A stretch of 64,000 nucleotides of DNA from Pseudomonas shirazensis (GTDB lineage Bacteria; Pseudomonadota; Gammaproteobacteria; Pseudomonadales; Pseudomonadaceae), in contig NZ_JABWRD020000002.1 in the NCBI RefSeq assembly GCF_014268785.2, forward strand, positions 588,501-652,500, written 5' to 3'. Made by a program: the position numbers and the translations under genes. Shown here one piece after another: positions 43,612-52,431 of the stretch (its first letter is position 1; each line of letters begins with the position of its first letter). The notes under the pieces were generated by a model that searched no databases, was not told the DNA's origin, and saw nothing but the letters and a program-made list of their open reading frames with translations.

Positions 43612-44621
43612 ACATGACTGAGAAAAATCCACTGGCCGTGGCCAAAGGGCATGGCCCGGCGCTGCTGCTGTTGCTGGTCGTGACCCTGATCGGCCTGCCG
43701 CTGATCCTGCCGTCGACCACTCTCGCCACCGAGATCCTGATCTTTGGCCTGGCCGCGCTGGCCTGCAACCTGCTGCTGGGCTACACCGGCCTGCTCTCGT
43801 TCGGCCAGGGCATCTTCTTTGGTGCCGGTGCCTACGGCGCGGCGCTGCTGATGATCCACCTGCAATGGGGCATGCTCGGCGCGCTGGTTGGCGCGGCGCT
43901 GTTCGGCGCACTGCTGGCCTTGCTGGTCGGTGCGCTGGCGATTCGGCGCAAGGGCATTTACTTCGTCATGCTGACCCTGGCCTTCAGCCAGATGGCGTAC
44001 TTTCTGGCCTACACCCTGAGCGGCTGGACCGGCGGCGACAACGGCCTGCTCGACGTGCCACGGCCGAACATCACGGTTGCCGGGCATGTGTTGCTCGACC
44101 TTGCCGACCCGCGCCACTTCTACGCGTTTGTCGCGGTGCTGTTCCTGTTGATCTTTGCCGGCGCCCTGCGGGTGATCCGCTCACCGTTCGGCAGCACCTT
44201 GCTGGCGATCCGCGAAAACGAAACCCGCGCTGCGGCCATCGGCTATGACATTCGCCACTTCAAGATCCTGGTGTTCATGTTGTCTGGCGCCATCACCGGT
44301 ATCGCCGGGGCGCTGTACGCGATGCTGCTGCACTTTGCCCCGCTGTCGAACATCGACCTGATGATGAGTGAAAACATCCTGATCATGACCATCGTCGGCG
44401 GCACCGGCTCGCTGTTCGGCTCGTTGCTCGGCGCCGGCGCGATCGTGCTGCTCGGGGACGTGCTGTCGGAGCTGTGGCCGCGCTGGCTGATGTTGCTGGG
44501 GGTGATCCTGATTCTGGTGGTGGTGTTCATGCGCGGTGGGCTGTGGGGTGGCCTGGCTGATCTGGCCAAGCGCCTGCGCCCTTCGCCTGCCGTCGATGGC
44601 AAAACCAAGGAGCAGCTGTAA
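43608..44621 (+). CDS. Branched-chain-type ABC permease (LivM-like)
   Basis: A 337-residue permease. GYTGLLSFGQGIFFGAGAYGAALL is the LivM signature and SPFGSTLLAIRENETRAAAIGYD is the cytoplasmic loop that meets the ATPases. An ATG six bases later is an equally good start. Its stop TAA shares a base with the ATG of the next gene. Confidence 0.92.
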   Translation: MNMTEKNPLAVAKGHGPALLLLLVVTLIGLPLILPSTTLATEILIFGLAALACNLLLGYTGLLSFGQGIFFGAGAYGAALLMIHLQWGMLGALVGAALFGALLALLVGALAIRRKGIYFVMLTLAFSQMAYFLAYTLSGWTGGDNGLLDVPRPNITVAGHVLLDLADPRHFYAFVAVLFLLIFAGALRVIRSPFGSTLLAIRENETRAAAIGYDIRHFKILVFMLSGAITGIAGALYAMLLHFAPLSNIDLMMSENILIMTIVGGTGSLFGSLLGAGAIVLLGDVLSELWPRWLMLLGVILILVVVFMRGGLWGGLADLAKRLRPSPAVDGKTKEQL

Positions 44622-45373
44622 TGAGCGAATTCCTCCTCGAAACACACAACCTGCAACTGGCCTACGGGCCGTTCCATGCCGTCGATGGCGTCGACCTGAA
44701 AGTCCGTGCCGGCACCATCCACACCGTGATCGGGCCCAACGGCGCCGGCAAGACCAGCCTGTTCCACTGCCTCACCGGTGAGCGCCAGGCCACCGCCGGC
44801 AAGATCCTCCTCAACGGCCAGGACATCGTCCGCAAACCGTCTCACGGCCGCGTCGCTCTGGGCATGGCGCGCTCGTTCCAGCTCACCAGCCTGTTCCAGA
44901 ACCTCAGCGTGCGCGAGAACCTGCGCTTGGCCGCACAGGGCCGCGATGGCCTTGGCGCGCTCAACTTCTGGCGCAGCGTCGAGCACAAGCGCAGCCATTG
45001 GGACACCGCTGACCAGGTGCTCGAACGGCTCAAGCTCAACGGTCGCGCCGAGACCCTCGCCGGCGAGCTGTCGCACGGCCAGCAGCGGGTGCTGGAAGTC
45101 GGCATGTCGATCTGCGCCAAGCCCACCTTGCTGATGCTCGACGAGCCCACCTCGGGCATGGGCATCGATGACATCCCGGTGATGACCGACCTGATCTGCG
45201 ACCTGGGCCGCGACCACACCGTGCTGCTGATCGAACACAACATGAGCATCGTCATGTCGATCAGCCAACGCATTACCGTCATGAGCCACGGCCAGATCCT
45301 GGTCGAAGGCACCCCGGATCAGGTGCGCAACGACGAACGCGTGCGTACCGCCTACCTTGGAGAGGCCGCCTGA
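44621..45373 (+). CDS. ABC transporter ATPase (LivG-like)
   Basis: A 250-residue ATPase with Walker A GPNGAGKTS, signature LSHGQQR and Walker B LLMLDEPTSGMG. LSHGQ in place of LSGGQ is common in this family's urea/amide branch (UrtD-like). It overlaps both neighbours by one base. Confidence 0.92.
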   Translation: MSEFLLETHNLQLAYGPFHAVDGVDLKVRAGTIHTVIGPNGAGKTSLFHCLTGERQATAGKILLNGQDIVRKPSHGRVALGMARSFQLTSLFQNLSVRENLRLAAQGRDGLGALNFWRSVEHKRSHWDTADQVLERLKLNGRAETLAGELSHGQQRVLEVGMSICAKPTLLMLDEPTSGMGIDDIPVMTDLICDLGRDHTVLLIEHNMSIVMSISQRITVMSHGQILVEGTPDQVRNDERVRTAYLGEAA

Positions 45374-46068
45374 TGCTCAGCGTCGAATCGATCCATTCCT
45401 ACTACGACAAGAGCCATGTGCTTGAGGGCGTTTCGCTCAAGGTCGAGGCCGGTGAGCTGGTGACCCTGCTCGGGCGTAACGGCGCCGGCAAGACCACCAC
45501 CCTGCGCAGCATTCTCGGCATCGTCCGCCCGCGCCAGGGCCAGATTCACTTCAACGGCCAGCCGCTGGTCGGTCGCGAGATCTTTGACATCGCCCGCCAG
45601 GGCATCGCGCTGGTGCCGGAACATCGCGGCATCTTCCGCCAGCTGGACGTCGAAGAGAACCTCAAGATCGCTGCGCGCAAGCACAGCCGCTGGCAACTGG
45701 AGGACGTTTACGCGATGTTCCCGCGGCTCAAGGAACGTCGCCGCAACAGCGGCTTTGCCCTGTCCGGTGGCGAACAGCAGATGCTGGCGATTGCCCGCGC
45801 GCTGCTCAATGGGCCCAAGCTGCTGATCCTCGACGAGCCGACCGAAGGCCTGGCCCCGGTGATCGTCGACGAACTGGTGAAGATCCTGCGGCGGATCAAG
45901 GACGAAGGCCTGTCGATCCTGCTGGTCGAGCAGAACCTCAAGGTCTGCGACGCCCTCGCCGACCGTCACTACGTGCTGGAACAAGGCCGCGTGGCCTATC
46001 AGGGCAGCGCCGAGCAGTTCCGCGCCGACCCGAGCATCAAGAACCGCTACCTGGCCTTGAGCGCCTGA
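45373..46068 (+). CDS. ABC transporter ATPase (LivF-like)
   Basis: A 231-residue ATPase with Walker A GRNGAGKTT, signature LSGGEQQML and Walker B LLILDEPTEGLAP. The GEQQML and EPTEGLAP forms mark LivF/UrtE. It completes the five-gene importer. Confidence 0.92.
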   Translation: MLSVESIHSYYDKSHVLEGVSLKVEAGELVTLLGRNGAGKTTTLRSILGIVRPRQGQIHFNGQPLVGREIFDIARQGIALVPEHRGIFRQLDVEENLKIAARKHSRWQLEDVYAMFPRLKERRRNSGFALSGGEQQMLAIARALLNGPKLLILDEPTEGLAPVIVDELVKILRRIKDEGLSILLVEQNLKVCDALADRHYVLEQGRVAYQGSAEQFRADPSIKNRYLALSA

Positions 46069-46080
46069 AGGAGACCGACC

Positions 46081-47364
46081 ATGAACAGCCAAAGCCCTAT
46101 CGATCCAACGCAAGCAACACTAGGCCAAGGCGCCTTGATCAGCCGCGAGCGCCTCTGGCAGTCGCTGATGGACCTCGCCCGCCTCGGTGCCACCGCCAAG
46201 GGCGGCGTGTGCCGGCTGGCCCTGACCGACCTCGACCGCCAGGCGCGCGACCTGTTCGTACAATGGTGCACCGAGGCGGGCTGCAGCGTCAGTGTCGATG
46301 CCATCGGCAATATCTTCGCCCGCCGTCCGGGGCGCAACCCGGACCTGGCGCCAGTGATGACCGGCAGCCATATCGACACCCAGCCCACCGGCGGCAAGTT
46401 CGATGGTTGCTACGGGGTGATGGCCGGGCTGGAGGTGATCCGCACCCTCAACGACCTCGGCCTGCAAACCGAAGCACCGCTGGAAGTGGTGGTGTGGACC
46501 AACGAAGAAGGCTCGCGCTTCCCGCCGTGCATGATGGGTTCCGGAGTATTTGCCGGCAAGTTCGACCTCGACGAGACCCTGGCCAAGCGCGACGAACAGG
46601 GCCTGTCGGTCGGCGCCGAGCTTGCGCGCATTGGCTACGCCGGCCCGCGTGTGCCCACCGGCCATGCGGTCGGCGCCTATTTCGAGGCGCATATCGAACA
46701 AGGCCCGGTGCTGGAAGACCAGCGCACCACTATTGGCGTGGTGCAGGGTTGCCTCGGGCAGAAGTGGTTCGACCTGGTGTTGACCGGCGTCGAAGCCCAC
46801 GCCGGGCCTACGCCGATGCACCTGCGCAAGGATGCGCTCGTCGGCGCCGCCGATGTAGTCAGCGCGGTCAACCGCATCGCCCATGCCCATCAACCGCATG
46901 CCTGCGGCACGGTCGGCTGCCTGAGCCTGCATCCTGGCTCGCGCAACGTGATCCCCGGCCAGGTGCACATGACCATCGACCTGCGTCACCTCGACCCGCA
47001 GCAGCTCGATGCGATGGTCGCCGAGGTGCGCGCGGTGATCGAAGCCACCACGGCCAAGCATGGCCTGAGCTTCGAGCTGACGCCAACCGCTGACTTCCCG
47101 CCGCTGTATTTTGCCGAGCAGTGTGTCGACGCTGTGCGCCAGGGCGCAGTCGCGCTGGGCCTGAGCCATCTGGATATCGTCAGCGGCGCTGGCCACGATG
47201 CGATCTTCGTCGCCGAGCTGGGCCCGGCGGGGATGATCTTCGTGCCGTGTGAAGGCGGCATCAGCCACAACGAAATCGAAAACGCTGCGCCGCAGGACCT
47301 GGCCGATGGCTGTGATGTACTGCTGCGGGCAATGGTCCAGGCCGCCAATCAGGGAGCCCATTGA
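46081..47364 (+). CDS. M20 amidohydrolase: allantoate amidohydrolase / N-carbamoyl-L-amino acid hydrolase
   Basis: A 427-residue metallo-enzyme of the hydantoinase/carbamoylase group. Metal ligands are His in TGSHIDTQ, Asp in FDGCYG, and Glu-Glu in TNEEGSRFPP; GVEAHAGPTPM holds the dimer-interface His. It splits off ammonia and CO2 from a carbamoyl group, as in allantoate or N-carbamoyl amino acids; which is used here cannot be read out. It follows the importer by 12 bases. Confidence 0.88.
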   Translation: MNSQSPIDPTQATLGQGALISRERLWQSLMDLARLGATAKGGVCRLALTDLDRQARDLFVQWCTEAGCSVSVDAIGNIFARRPGRNPDLAPVMTGSHIDTQPTGGKFDGCYGVMAGLEVIRTLNDLGLQTEAPLEVVVWTNEEGSRFPPCMMGSGVFAGKFDLDETLAKRDEQGLSVGAELARIGYAGPRVPTGHAVGAYFEAHIEQGPVLEDQRTTIGVVQGCLGQKWFDLVLTGVEAHAGPTPMHLRKDALVGAADVVSAVNRIAHAHQPHACGTVGCLSLHPGSRNVIPGQVHMTIDLRHLDPQQLDAMVAEVRAVIEATTAKHGLSFELTPTADFPPLYFAEQCVDAVRQGAVALGLSHLDIVSGAGHDAIFVAELGPAGMIFVPCEGGISHNEIENAAPQDLADGCDVLLRAMVQAANQGAH

Positions 47365-47365
47365 G

Positions 47366-48775
47366 ATGACCGGCAAAACCGCTATCGGCGAGTTCACCGC
47401 CGTCGAGTTGCTCGACCTGTATCAACGGCGCCAGCTGTCTCCGCTCGAGGTGGTCGATGACGTGCTGGCACGCATCGACCAGCACAACCCGGCCGTCAAC
47501 GCCTACTGCCATGTCGATGCCGAAGGCGCCCGCGCCGCCGCCCGCGCCAGCGAACAGCGCTGGCAGCGCGGCGAGCCGTGTGGCCGCCTGGATGGGCTGC
47601 CGACCTCGATCAAGGACCTTACCCTGACCCGTGGCATGCCCACCCGCAAGGGCTCGCTGACGTCTTCGGCAGCTGGGCCGTGGGACGTCGACGCACCGTT
47701 CAGCGGGTTCATGCGCGAAGCCGGCGCGGTGCTGCTTGGCAAGACCACCACGCCTGAGTTCGGCTGGAAGGGTGTCACCGACAACCCGCTGTATGGCATC
47801 ACGCGCAACCCGTGGGATACGCGCCTGACTGCCGGCGGCTCATCGGGCGGAGCGGCGGCGGCAGCGGCGCTCAATCTCGGCGTATTGCACCAGGGCAGCG
47901 ATGCCGGCGGCTCGATCCGCATCCCCTGCGCGTTCACTGGCACCTTCGGCATCAAACCAACTTTTGGTTATGTGCCGCAGTGGCCGGCCAGTGCCATGAC
48001 CATCCTCTCGCACCTCGGGCCGATGACGCGCACGGTCGACGATGCTGTGCTGATGCTTGACTGTGTGGCCCGCCCCGATCCGCGCGACGGCCTCGCCGGA
48101 GCACCGCGCCAGCGACCCTGGCTGGCCGCAGAGCAGGACTTGAGCGGGCTGCGCATCGGCTACAGCGCCGACTTCGGTTACGTCAGCGTCGACCCGCAGA
48201 TTCAGGCCCTGACCGCTCAGGCAGTGCAGCGCCTGGCGCGATTAGGGGCGCAGGTCGAAGAACTCGACCCAGGTTTTGCCGACCCGCTGGCAACCTTCAA
48301 TACCTTGTGGTTCGCCGGCGCGGCGCGGCTGGCCAGCCAGTTGACGTCAGCCCAGCGCGAGCTGCTCGATCCGGGCCTGCGCTGGATTGCCGAGCAGGGT
48401 GCGACCATCAGTCTCGAGCAGTACACCGCAGCATTGGAAGCTCGGACTGAGCTGGTGGCGCGGATGAACGCCTTCCATCAACGCTACGATGTATTGGTGT
48501 CGCCAATGATGCCGCTGGTGGCGTTTGCCGCCGGGCACAACGTGCCGCCAGGGTCGGGATTGGAGCAGTGGATGGAGTGGACGCCGTTCAGCTACCCGTT
48601 CAACCTGACCCAACAACCGGCAGCCTCGGTGCCGTGTGGCTTCACCCGCGAAGGGTTGCCGGTGGGCCTACAGGTGGTGGCCGGGCGCTTTGCCGATGAG
48701 CAGGTGCTGCGGGTGTGCAAGGTGTACGAGCAGCATTACCCGACTCGCCATCTGCAGGCACCGCTTATCGGCTGA
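47366..48775 (+). CDS. Amidase signature family amidase
   Basis: A 469-residue enzyme. The Ser-cisSer-Lys triad is seen: Lys in LPTSIKDLTLTRG, and the glycine-rich GGSSGGAAAA with DAGGSIRIPCAFTG, where the nucleophile Ser lies. The ATG at 47366 follows the previous stop by one base, so it is the last gene of the operon. It hydrolyses a carboxamide to acid and ammonia. The substrate is unknown. Confidence 0.9.
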   Translation: MTGKTAIGEFTAVELLDLYQRRQLSPLEVVDDVLARIDQHNPAVNAYCHVDAEGARAAARASEQRWQRGEPCGRLDGLPTSIKDLTLTRGMPTRKGSLTSSAAGPWDVDAPFSGFMREAGAVLLGKTTTPEFGWKGVTDNPLYGITRNPWDTRLTAGGSSGGAAAAAALNLGVLHQGSDAGGSIRIPCAFTGTFGIKPTFGYVPQWPASAMTILSHLGPMTRTVDDAVLMLDCVARPDPRDGLAGAPRQRPWLAAEQDLSGLRIGYSADFGYVSVDPQIQALTAQAVQRLARLGAQVEELDPGFADPLATFNTLWFAGAARLASQLTSAQRELLDPGLRWIAEQGATISLEQYTAALEARTELVARMNAFHQRYDVLVSPMMPLVAFAAGHNVPPGSGLEQWMEWTPFSYPFNLTQQPAASVPCGFTREGLPVGLQVVAGRFADEQVLRVCKVYEQHYPTRHLQAPLIG

Positions 48776-48784
48776 GGGGCGCCA

Positions 48785-48803
48785 GGGGCTGCTTTGCAGC
48801 CCC
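48785..48803. terminator. Hairpin between the convergent amidase and thiO genes
   Basis: GGGGCTGC and GCAGCCCC pair around TTT. No T tract follows on either strand, so it may act as a weak bidirectional end signal. Confidence 0.45.
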
Positions 48804-48809
48804 AAAATC

Positions 48810-49907
48810 TCAAGCCAGCCGCCCTGCCGGGGCATATGGGGTGGGATCAATGATCGGCTCAACGCCCGTCAGCAAATCTACAAACAGCTGGCACGACGCC
48901 GGCGCCAGCACCAGGCCGTTGCGGTAATGCCCGCAGTTCAGCCACAGCCCGGCATGCCCAGGCACCGGGCCGATATACGGCACCCCCTCGGGTGATCCTG
49001 GACGCAGACCGGCCCAGTGCGCCACCGGCGTGGCGTCAGCAAGCCCTGGCAACAGCTCAACGGCGGAGGCCTTGAGGCTCTCCAGTGCCTGCTCGGTCGG
49101 GGTCTTGTCGTAGCCAGCATGTTCCAGTGTGCTGCCGATCAGGATATGCCCGTCGCGCCGCGGGATGGCATAGCGGCCCTTGGCCAGAACCATGCTCGGC
49201 AAAAAGTCTTCGGCGCACTTGTAGAGGATCATCTGGCCCTTGACCGGTTCGACCGGCAAGGTCAGGCCCAGTGTGGCCAACAGGTCACCACTCCAGGCGC
49301 CCGCGCTGAGCACCACGTCATCGGCTTCGAGCCGCCCATCGGCCGTGTGCACACCGCTGATGCGGCCATCTTGCTGAGCGAAGCCGGTGATCTGGCAGTG
49401 CTCGCGCAGTTCGACATTGGGCAGTGACGCCAGCGCTGCTTTCAACGACTTGACCAGCCGTGGATTGCGCACATTGGCCACTCCAGCCATGAAGATTGCC
49501 CGCGTGAAGCCGGCGCCGAGGCCCGGCACGGCGTCATATGCCGCCGAGATATCCACAGCCGTCAACGGCCGCTGCTCGCGCACCGCCCACGCCAGCGCCT
49601 CGGCTTCGTCCTCAAGGTCCAGCCAGTACAGGCCGGTGACGTGCACCTCGGGGTCGACGCCGGTGCTGGCGAACAGGCGCTCGCCCAGCTGTGGATAAAA
49701 CGCCTGTGACCAATGCGCCAACGCCGTGACTGCCGGGCTGTAGCGCCACGGATACAGCGGCGAGACGATGCCGCCACCGGCCCACGACGACTCGCGGCCG
49801 ACTTCGCCTTGATCACACACCACCACCCGCTCGACCTTCGCCGCCAGGTTGAGCGCGGTCAGCAGGCCGATCACGCCACCACCGACAACCACTACTTGCT
49901 TGTTCAT
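48810..49907 (-). CDS. thiO: Glycine oxidase ThiO
   Basis: A 365-residue D-amino-acid-oxidase-type flavoprotein with the dinucleotide fold VVVVGGGVIGLLTALNLA at residues 5-22 and RESSWAGGGIVSPLYPWRY, typical of ThiO. It oxidises glycine to iminoglycine for the thiazole ring of thiamine. The ATG at 49907 is chosen over an in-frame upstream start because it directly precedes the FAD motif. It is the last gene of the minus-strand set beginning with pilV. Confidence 0.88.
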   Translation of the reverse strand: MNKQVVVVGGGVIGLLTALNLAAKVERVVVCDQGEVGRESSWAGGGIVSPLYPWRYSPAVTALAHWSQAFYPQLGERLFASTGVDPEVHVTGLYWLDLEDEAEALAWAVREQRPLTAVDISAAYDAVPGLGAGFTRAIFMAGVANVRNPRLVKSLKAALASLPNVELREHCQITGFAQQDGRISGVHTADGRLEADDVVLSAGAWSGDLLATLGLTLPVEPVKGQMILYKCAEDFLPSMVLAKGRYAIPRRDGHILIGSTLEHAGYDKTPTEQALESLKASAVELLPGLADATPVAHWAGLRPGSPEGVPYIGPVPGHAGLWLNCGHYRNGLVLAPASCQLFVDLLTGVEPIIDPTPYAPAGRLA

Positions 49908-49944
49908 CTGTCGATCCAATACCTGAAAAAACCGAGCTACCCCG

Positions 49945-50340
49945 TCAACCGCTCCAGCAATCCGCAGCGTCCTGGCTGCCCGGGTTGCTGCGCACACCCG
50001 CCTGATCGAGCTGATAGTCAGCGCACTGATCCTGCGCCATCAAGCCGGTCGGCAAGCGCTGTGCCTGCAAGCGGAAGCTGGCGTCATCGCGTTGCAGCTG
50101 CAGGCGGTAATAGCGGCTGTCGGCGGGCAAGCTCAATTGATGCTGGTCAGTGTCGCTGTACTGGCCGCTGCGCGCATGGTGGCGCTCCAGGCGCAACGCA
50201 GCCTCGTGCAGCAGGCCGACCGCTTCGCTGCGGGCGGCGCGGCGCAATTGTTCGTTGTAAGCGGGGTAGGCAATGGCTGCCAGAATGCCGCTGACGGCGA
50301 CGACAATCAACAACTCGATCAGGCTCAGGCCTTGCTGCAT
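49945..50340 (-). CDS. pilE: Minor pilin PilE-like
   Basis: From the ATG at 50340, 131 residues with leader MQQG and class III signal LSLIELLIVVAVSGILAAIAYPAYNEQ; Glu is at +5. Two Cys near the C-terminus (QDQCADYQLD and AADCWSG) form the D-loop pair. It lies one base after pilX on the same strand. pilY1 and pilY2, which separate pilX and pilE in P. aeruginosa, are missing. Confidence 0.82.
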   Translation of the reverse strand: MQQGLSLIELLIVVAVSGILAAIAYPAYNEQLRRAARSEAVGLLHEAALRLERHHARSGQYSDTDQHQLSLPADSRYYRLQLQRDDASFRLQAQRLPTGLMAQDQCADYQLDQAGVRSNPGSQDAADCWSG

Positions 50341-50341
50341 A

Positions 50342-50824
50342 TCATTGCTCCTGCACTCTTTGCCGCCAGAGGATCCTTTGCAGTGCCTGCGACGGGTCGG
50401 CGGGCTGCGCGTATACGGCTTCGAGCACATGCCGCGCGCGGGTTCGCTGGCTGACTGCGGTCACTCGATAGAGGGTGGCCTGGGTGCCCACGGGCAGGTG
50501 CGCAGCGCGGTCACTTTGGCCAAGGTTCTGCAGGTTGAACCAGCCCTGACCGGCTGCCTGCCAGTCGCCTCCAGCGGCGTTTACGTCATGGGAGTCGGCT
50601 GGCGGCGAGCAGAGCTGGCACTCGTTGGGTGGCGCCACGGCAAGCCGCGCTGCGCCCTCCAGCAAGACTGCCTCGGCCTGCTCCAGCGCTTGGCTGCTGG
50701 CCAGCAAAAGTCCGGCCATGCGTGTCTGCAGCAATGCTTCGCGCAGGGCGGCGGCGGCGAGCAGACCGAGCAGCAGGCTCAATATGAGAGCGGTCAGCAG
50801 CACCATGCCGCGTTGGCGCTTCAT
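50342..50824 (-). CDS. pilX: Minor pilin PilX-like
   Basis: A 160-residue protein beginning MKRQRGMVLLTALILSLLLGLLA: a prepilin-like leader ending in Gly6 and a hydrophobic helix without Glu at +5, as usual for PilX/GspK-type priming subunits. A CQLC motif lies in the globular part. It overlaps pilW by four bases (ATGA). Confidence 0.8.
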   Translation of the reverse strand: MKRQRGMVLLTALILSLLLGLLAAAALREALLQTRMAGLLLASSQALEQAEAVLLEGAARLAVAPPNECQLCSPPADSHDVNAAGGDWQAAGQGWFNLQNLGQSDRAAHLPVGTQATLYRVTAVSQRTRARHVLEAVYAQPADPSQALQRILWRQRVQEQ

Positions 50825-51474
50825 TGTTCTGGCAGCCGATTGCGTAGAGCTACGCTGATGGCGTACCGCTGTTCGAGATCGTGCTCTGGGTGGAACAGGC
50901 TTAGTTGCAGGTCGACCCGCTGGCCCTGCGCGTTCGTTACCAAGTTAGCGTGCAGGCTGCGCACATTGTCGATCAAAGCCTGCGGCGAGCCTCGGCGCAC
51001 TACCCGCAGGCTACCATCGCGCAGCTCGTAGGTGATGCGGCTGACCGGCAAGGCCAGGGTCTGCTCGTCACCCTCGTGGGCGTCGGCCCTGACCTGAGCC
51101 CAACTGCGGCAATCACTCAACACCGTCCAGTCAGGCCGGCTACCGCTGCCGGGCAACTGCCCCACCAACAGACTCAGTTGTGCGCCGCCCTGGCTGATTT
51201 GCACAGGCCTGGCAAAGGCGGCCGCTGCGCTGGGTGAGTCGAAGTCGCTGGCGTGCAAGCGCAAACAGCCGAACACACCGGTCATGCGGATATCCTGCGC
51301 GATCCGTTGCAGCGCCAGGCGGGCATCCTCTTGCTGCTGCGCCAGCGCGCCCTGCAAGCGCCAGGCTTGCACCGTAGCGACAAACACCTGGCTCGCTGCG
51401 GCCAGCAGCATCAAGCCCAAGGCCAGCGCGAGCAGCCCTTCGAGCAGGCTGAAACCCGCCTGACTGCCGTTCAT
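50821..51474 (-). CDS. pilW: Minor pilin PilW-like
   Basis: A 217-residue prepilin with MNGSQAG leader and FSLLEGLLALALGLMLLAAASQVF helix with Glu at +5. EDARLALQRIAQDIRMTGVFGC is typical of PilW. Start and end each overlap the neighbouring gene as ATGA, showing one operon pilV-pilW-pilX-pilE. Confidence 0.85.
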   Translation of the reverse strand: MNGSQAGFSLLEGLLALALGLMLLAAASQVFVATVQAWRLQGALAQQQEDARLALQRIAQDIRMTGVFGCLRLHASDFDSPSAAAAFARPVQISQGGAQLSLLVGQLPGSGSRPDWTVLSDCRSWAQVRADAHEGDEQTLALPVSRITYELRDGSLRVVRRGSPQALIDNVRSLHANLVTNAQGQRVDLQLSLFHPEHDLEQRYAISVALRNRLPEQ

Positions 51475-51821
51475 GGCCAGCCCTGCAGGCTTACACCCTG
51501 ATGCTCCGGGTCACGCGCATCGGGCCAGTCGACGATGACCTTCAGCGATGACCCTGAACTTTGCACCCAGCCCTCGGCCTGCGCGCCAAGGGCCAGCCTT
51601 ATCTGCGCCTGCCATTGTCCTGAATCCTCCACTGACCCGCCCGCCCTCGCCTGCTCCAGCAGGCTCTGGGCGAGATAGGTCGCCTGGCTGTGCTGCCGAG
51701 CGCTGGCGGTAGCCTGCAATGCCTTGACCTGTAAAGCCGCTGCCGCAAACAGGCCAAGCGCGAGCACCAGCATGCCTAGCACGACCTCGAGCAGCGTTAT
51801 TCCCTGCTGTCCTTTACGCAT
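51471..51821 (-). CDS. pilV: Minor pilin PilV-like
   Basis: A 116-residue prepilin, MRKGQQG leader followed by ITLLEVVLGMLVLALGLFAAAALQ with Glu at +5. QATYLAQSLLEQARAG is typical of PilV. The ATG at 51821 is chosen because it gives the standard leader length; an open frame continues upstream but would add 44 unrelated residues. Confidence 0.85.
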   Translation of the reverse strand: MRKGQQGITLLEVVLGMLVLALGLFAAAALQVKALQATASARQHSQATYLAQSLLEQARAGGSVEDSGQWQAQIRLALGAQAEGWVQSSGSSLKVIVDWPDARDPEHQGVSLQGWP

Positions 51822-51931
51822 CCATGCGCTCCTTGGGAAATTTCCCGCAATGTGCCAGCCAAGTAGCCGACTGGACCTCATGTCCGCCGTGCCTGAAGCT
51901 ACAGCGAAGCACTTCCAGGGAGGAATGCACG

Positions 51932-52423
51932 GTGTGGCAACACGGGGCAACACTGATACAAATGATGTTGGCGCTCGCGCTGGTCGCGGTTCTGGCGCAG
52001 CTGGCGACGCCGTCCTACACCGCGCTCAGCCAGGACTTGCAACGGGCGGCAGCGGCGCAACAGCTGCTCCAGGCCTTGCGCTCGGCACGTAGCCAGGCCT
52101 TGTTGCAGCAGCAGGCCGTGCGGGTCGAACCATTGGAAGCAGGCTGGGGACTGGGTTGGCGCGTGGTGGACGCGGATAGCGGGCTGTTACTGGTTGAGCA
52201 ACGTTTACCGCAGCGGGTACGGATCGTTGGCAACTTGGCCGACGGTGTGCGCTTCAGCGCACAGGGCGTACCGTTGCGCGGTAGCGGCGGGTTTCACGGC
52301 GGGAGTTTGCAGATATGCCCACACGCAGAAGGCGGGCAACCACGCCAGATCGTCCTGGCGCCCAGCGGCAGGGTGCGCCTGCGCACGGACATGGCCGTTG
52401 AGCCATTGTGCGCAGGCCCCTGA
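51932..52423 (+). CDS. GspH/FimT-family minor pilin with GTG start
   Basis: From the GTG at 51932 (GGGAGG eight bases upstream) the protein has 163 residues: leader MWQHG, then ATLIQMMLALALVAVLAQLATPSYT. The residue at +5, normally Glu, is Gln, so N-methylation or assembly may be altered. RSARSQALLQQQAVRVEP and LAPSGRVRLR are typical of FimT/FimU/GspH. It is divergent from pilV, unlike fimU in P. aeruginosa, which heads the operon. Confidence 0.75.
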   Translation: MWQHGATLIQMMLALALVAVLAQLATPSYTALSQDLQRAAAAQQLLQALRSARSQALLQQQAVRVEPLEAGWGLGWRVVDADSGLLLVEQRLPQRVRIVGNLADGVRFSAQGVPLRGSGGFHGGSLQICPHAEGGQPRQIVLAPSGRVRLRTDMAVEPLCAGP

Positions 52424-52431
52424 GGGCTGGC

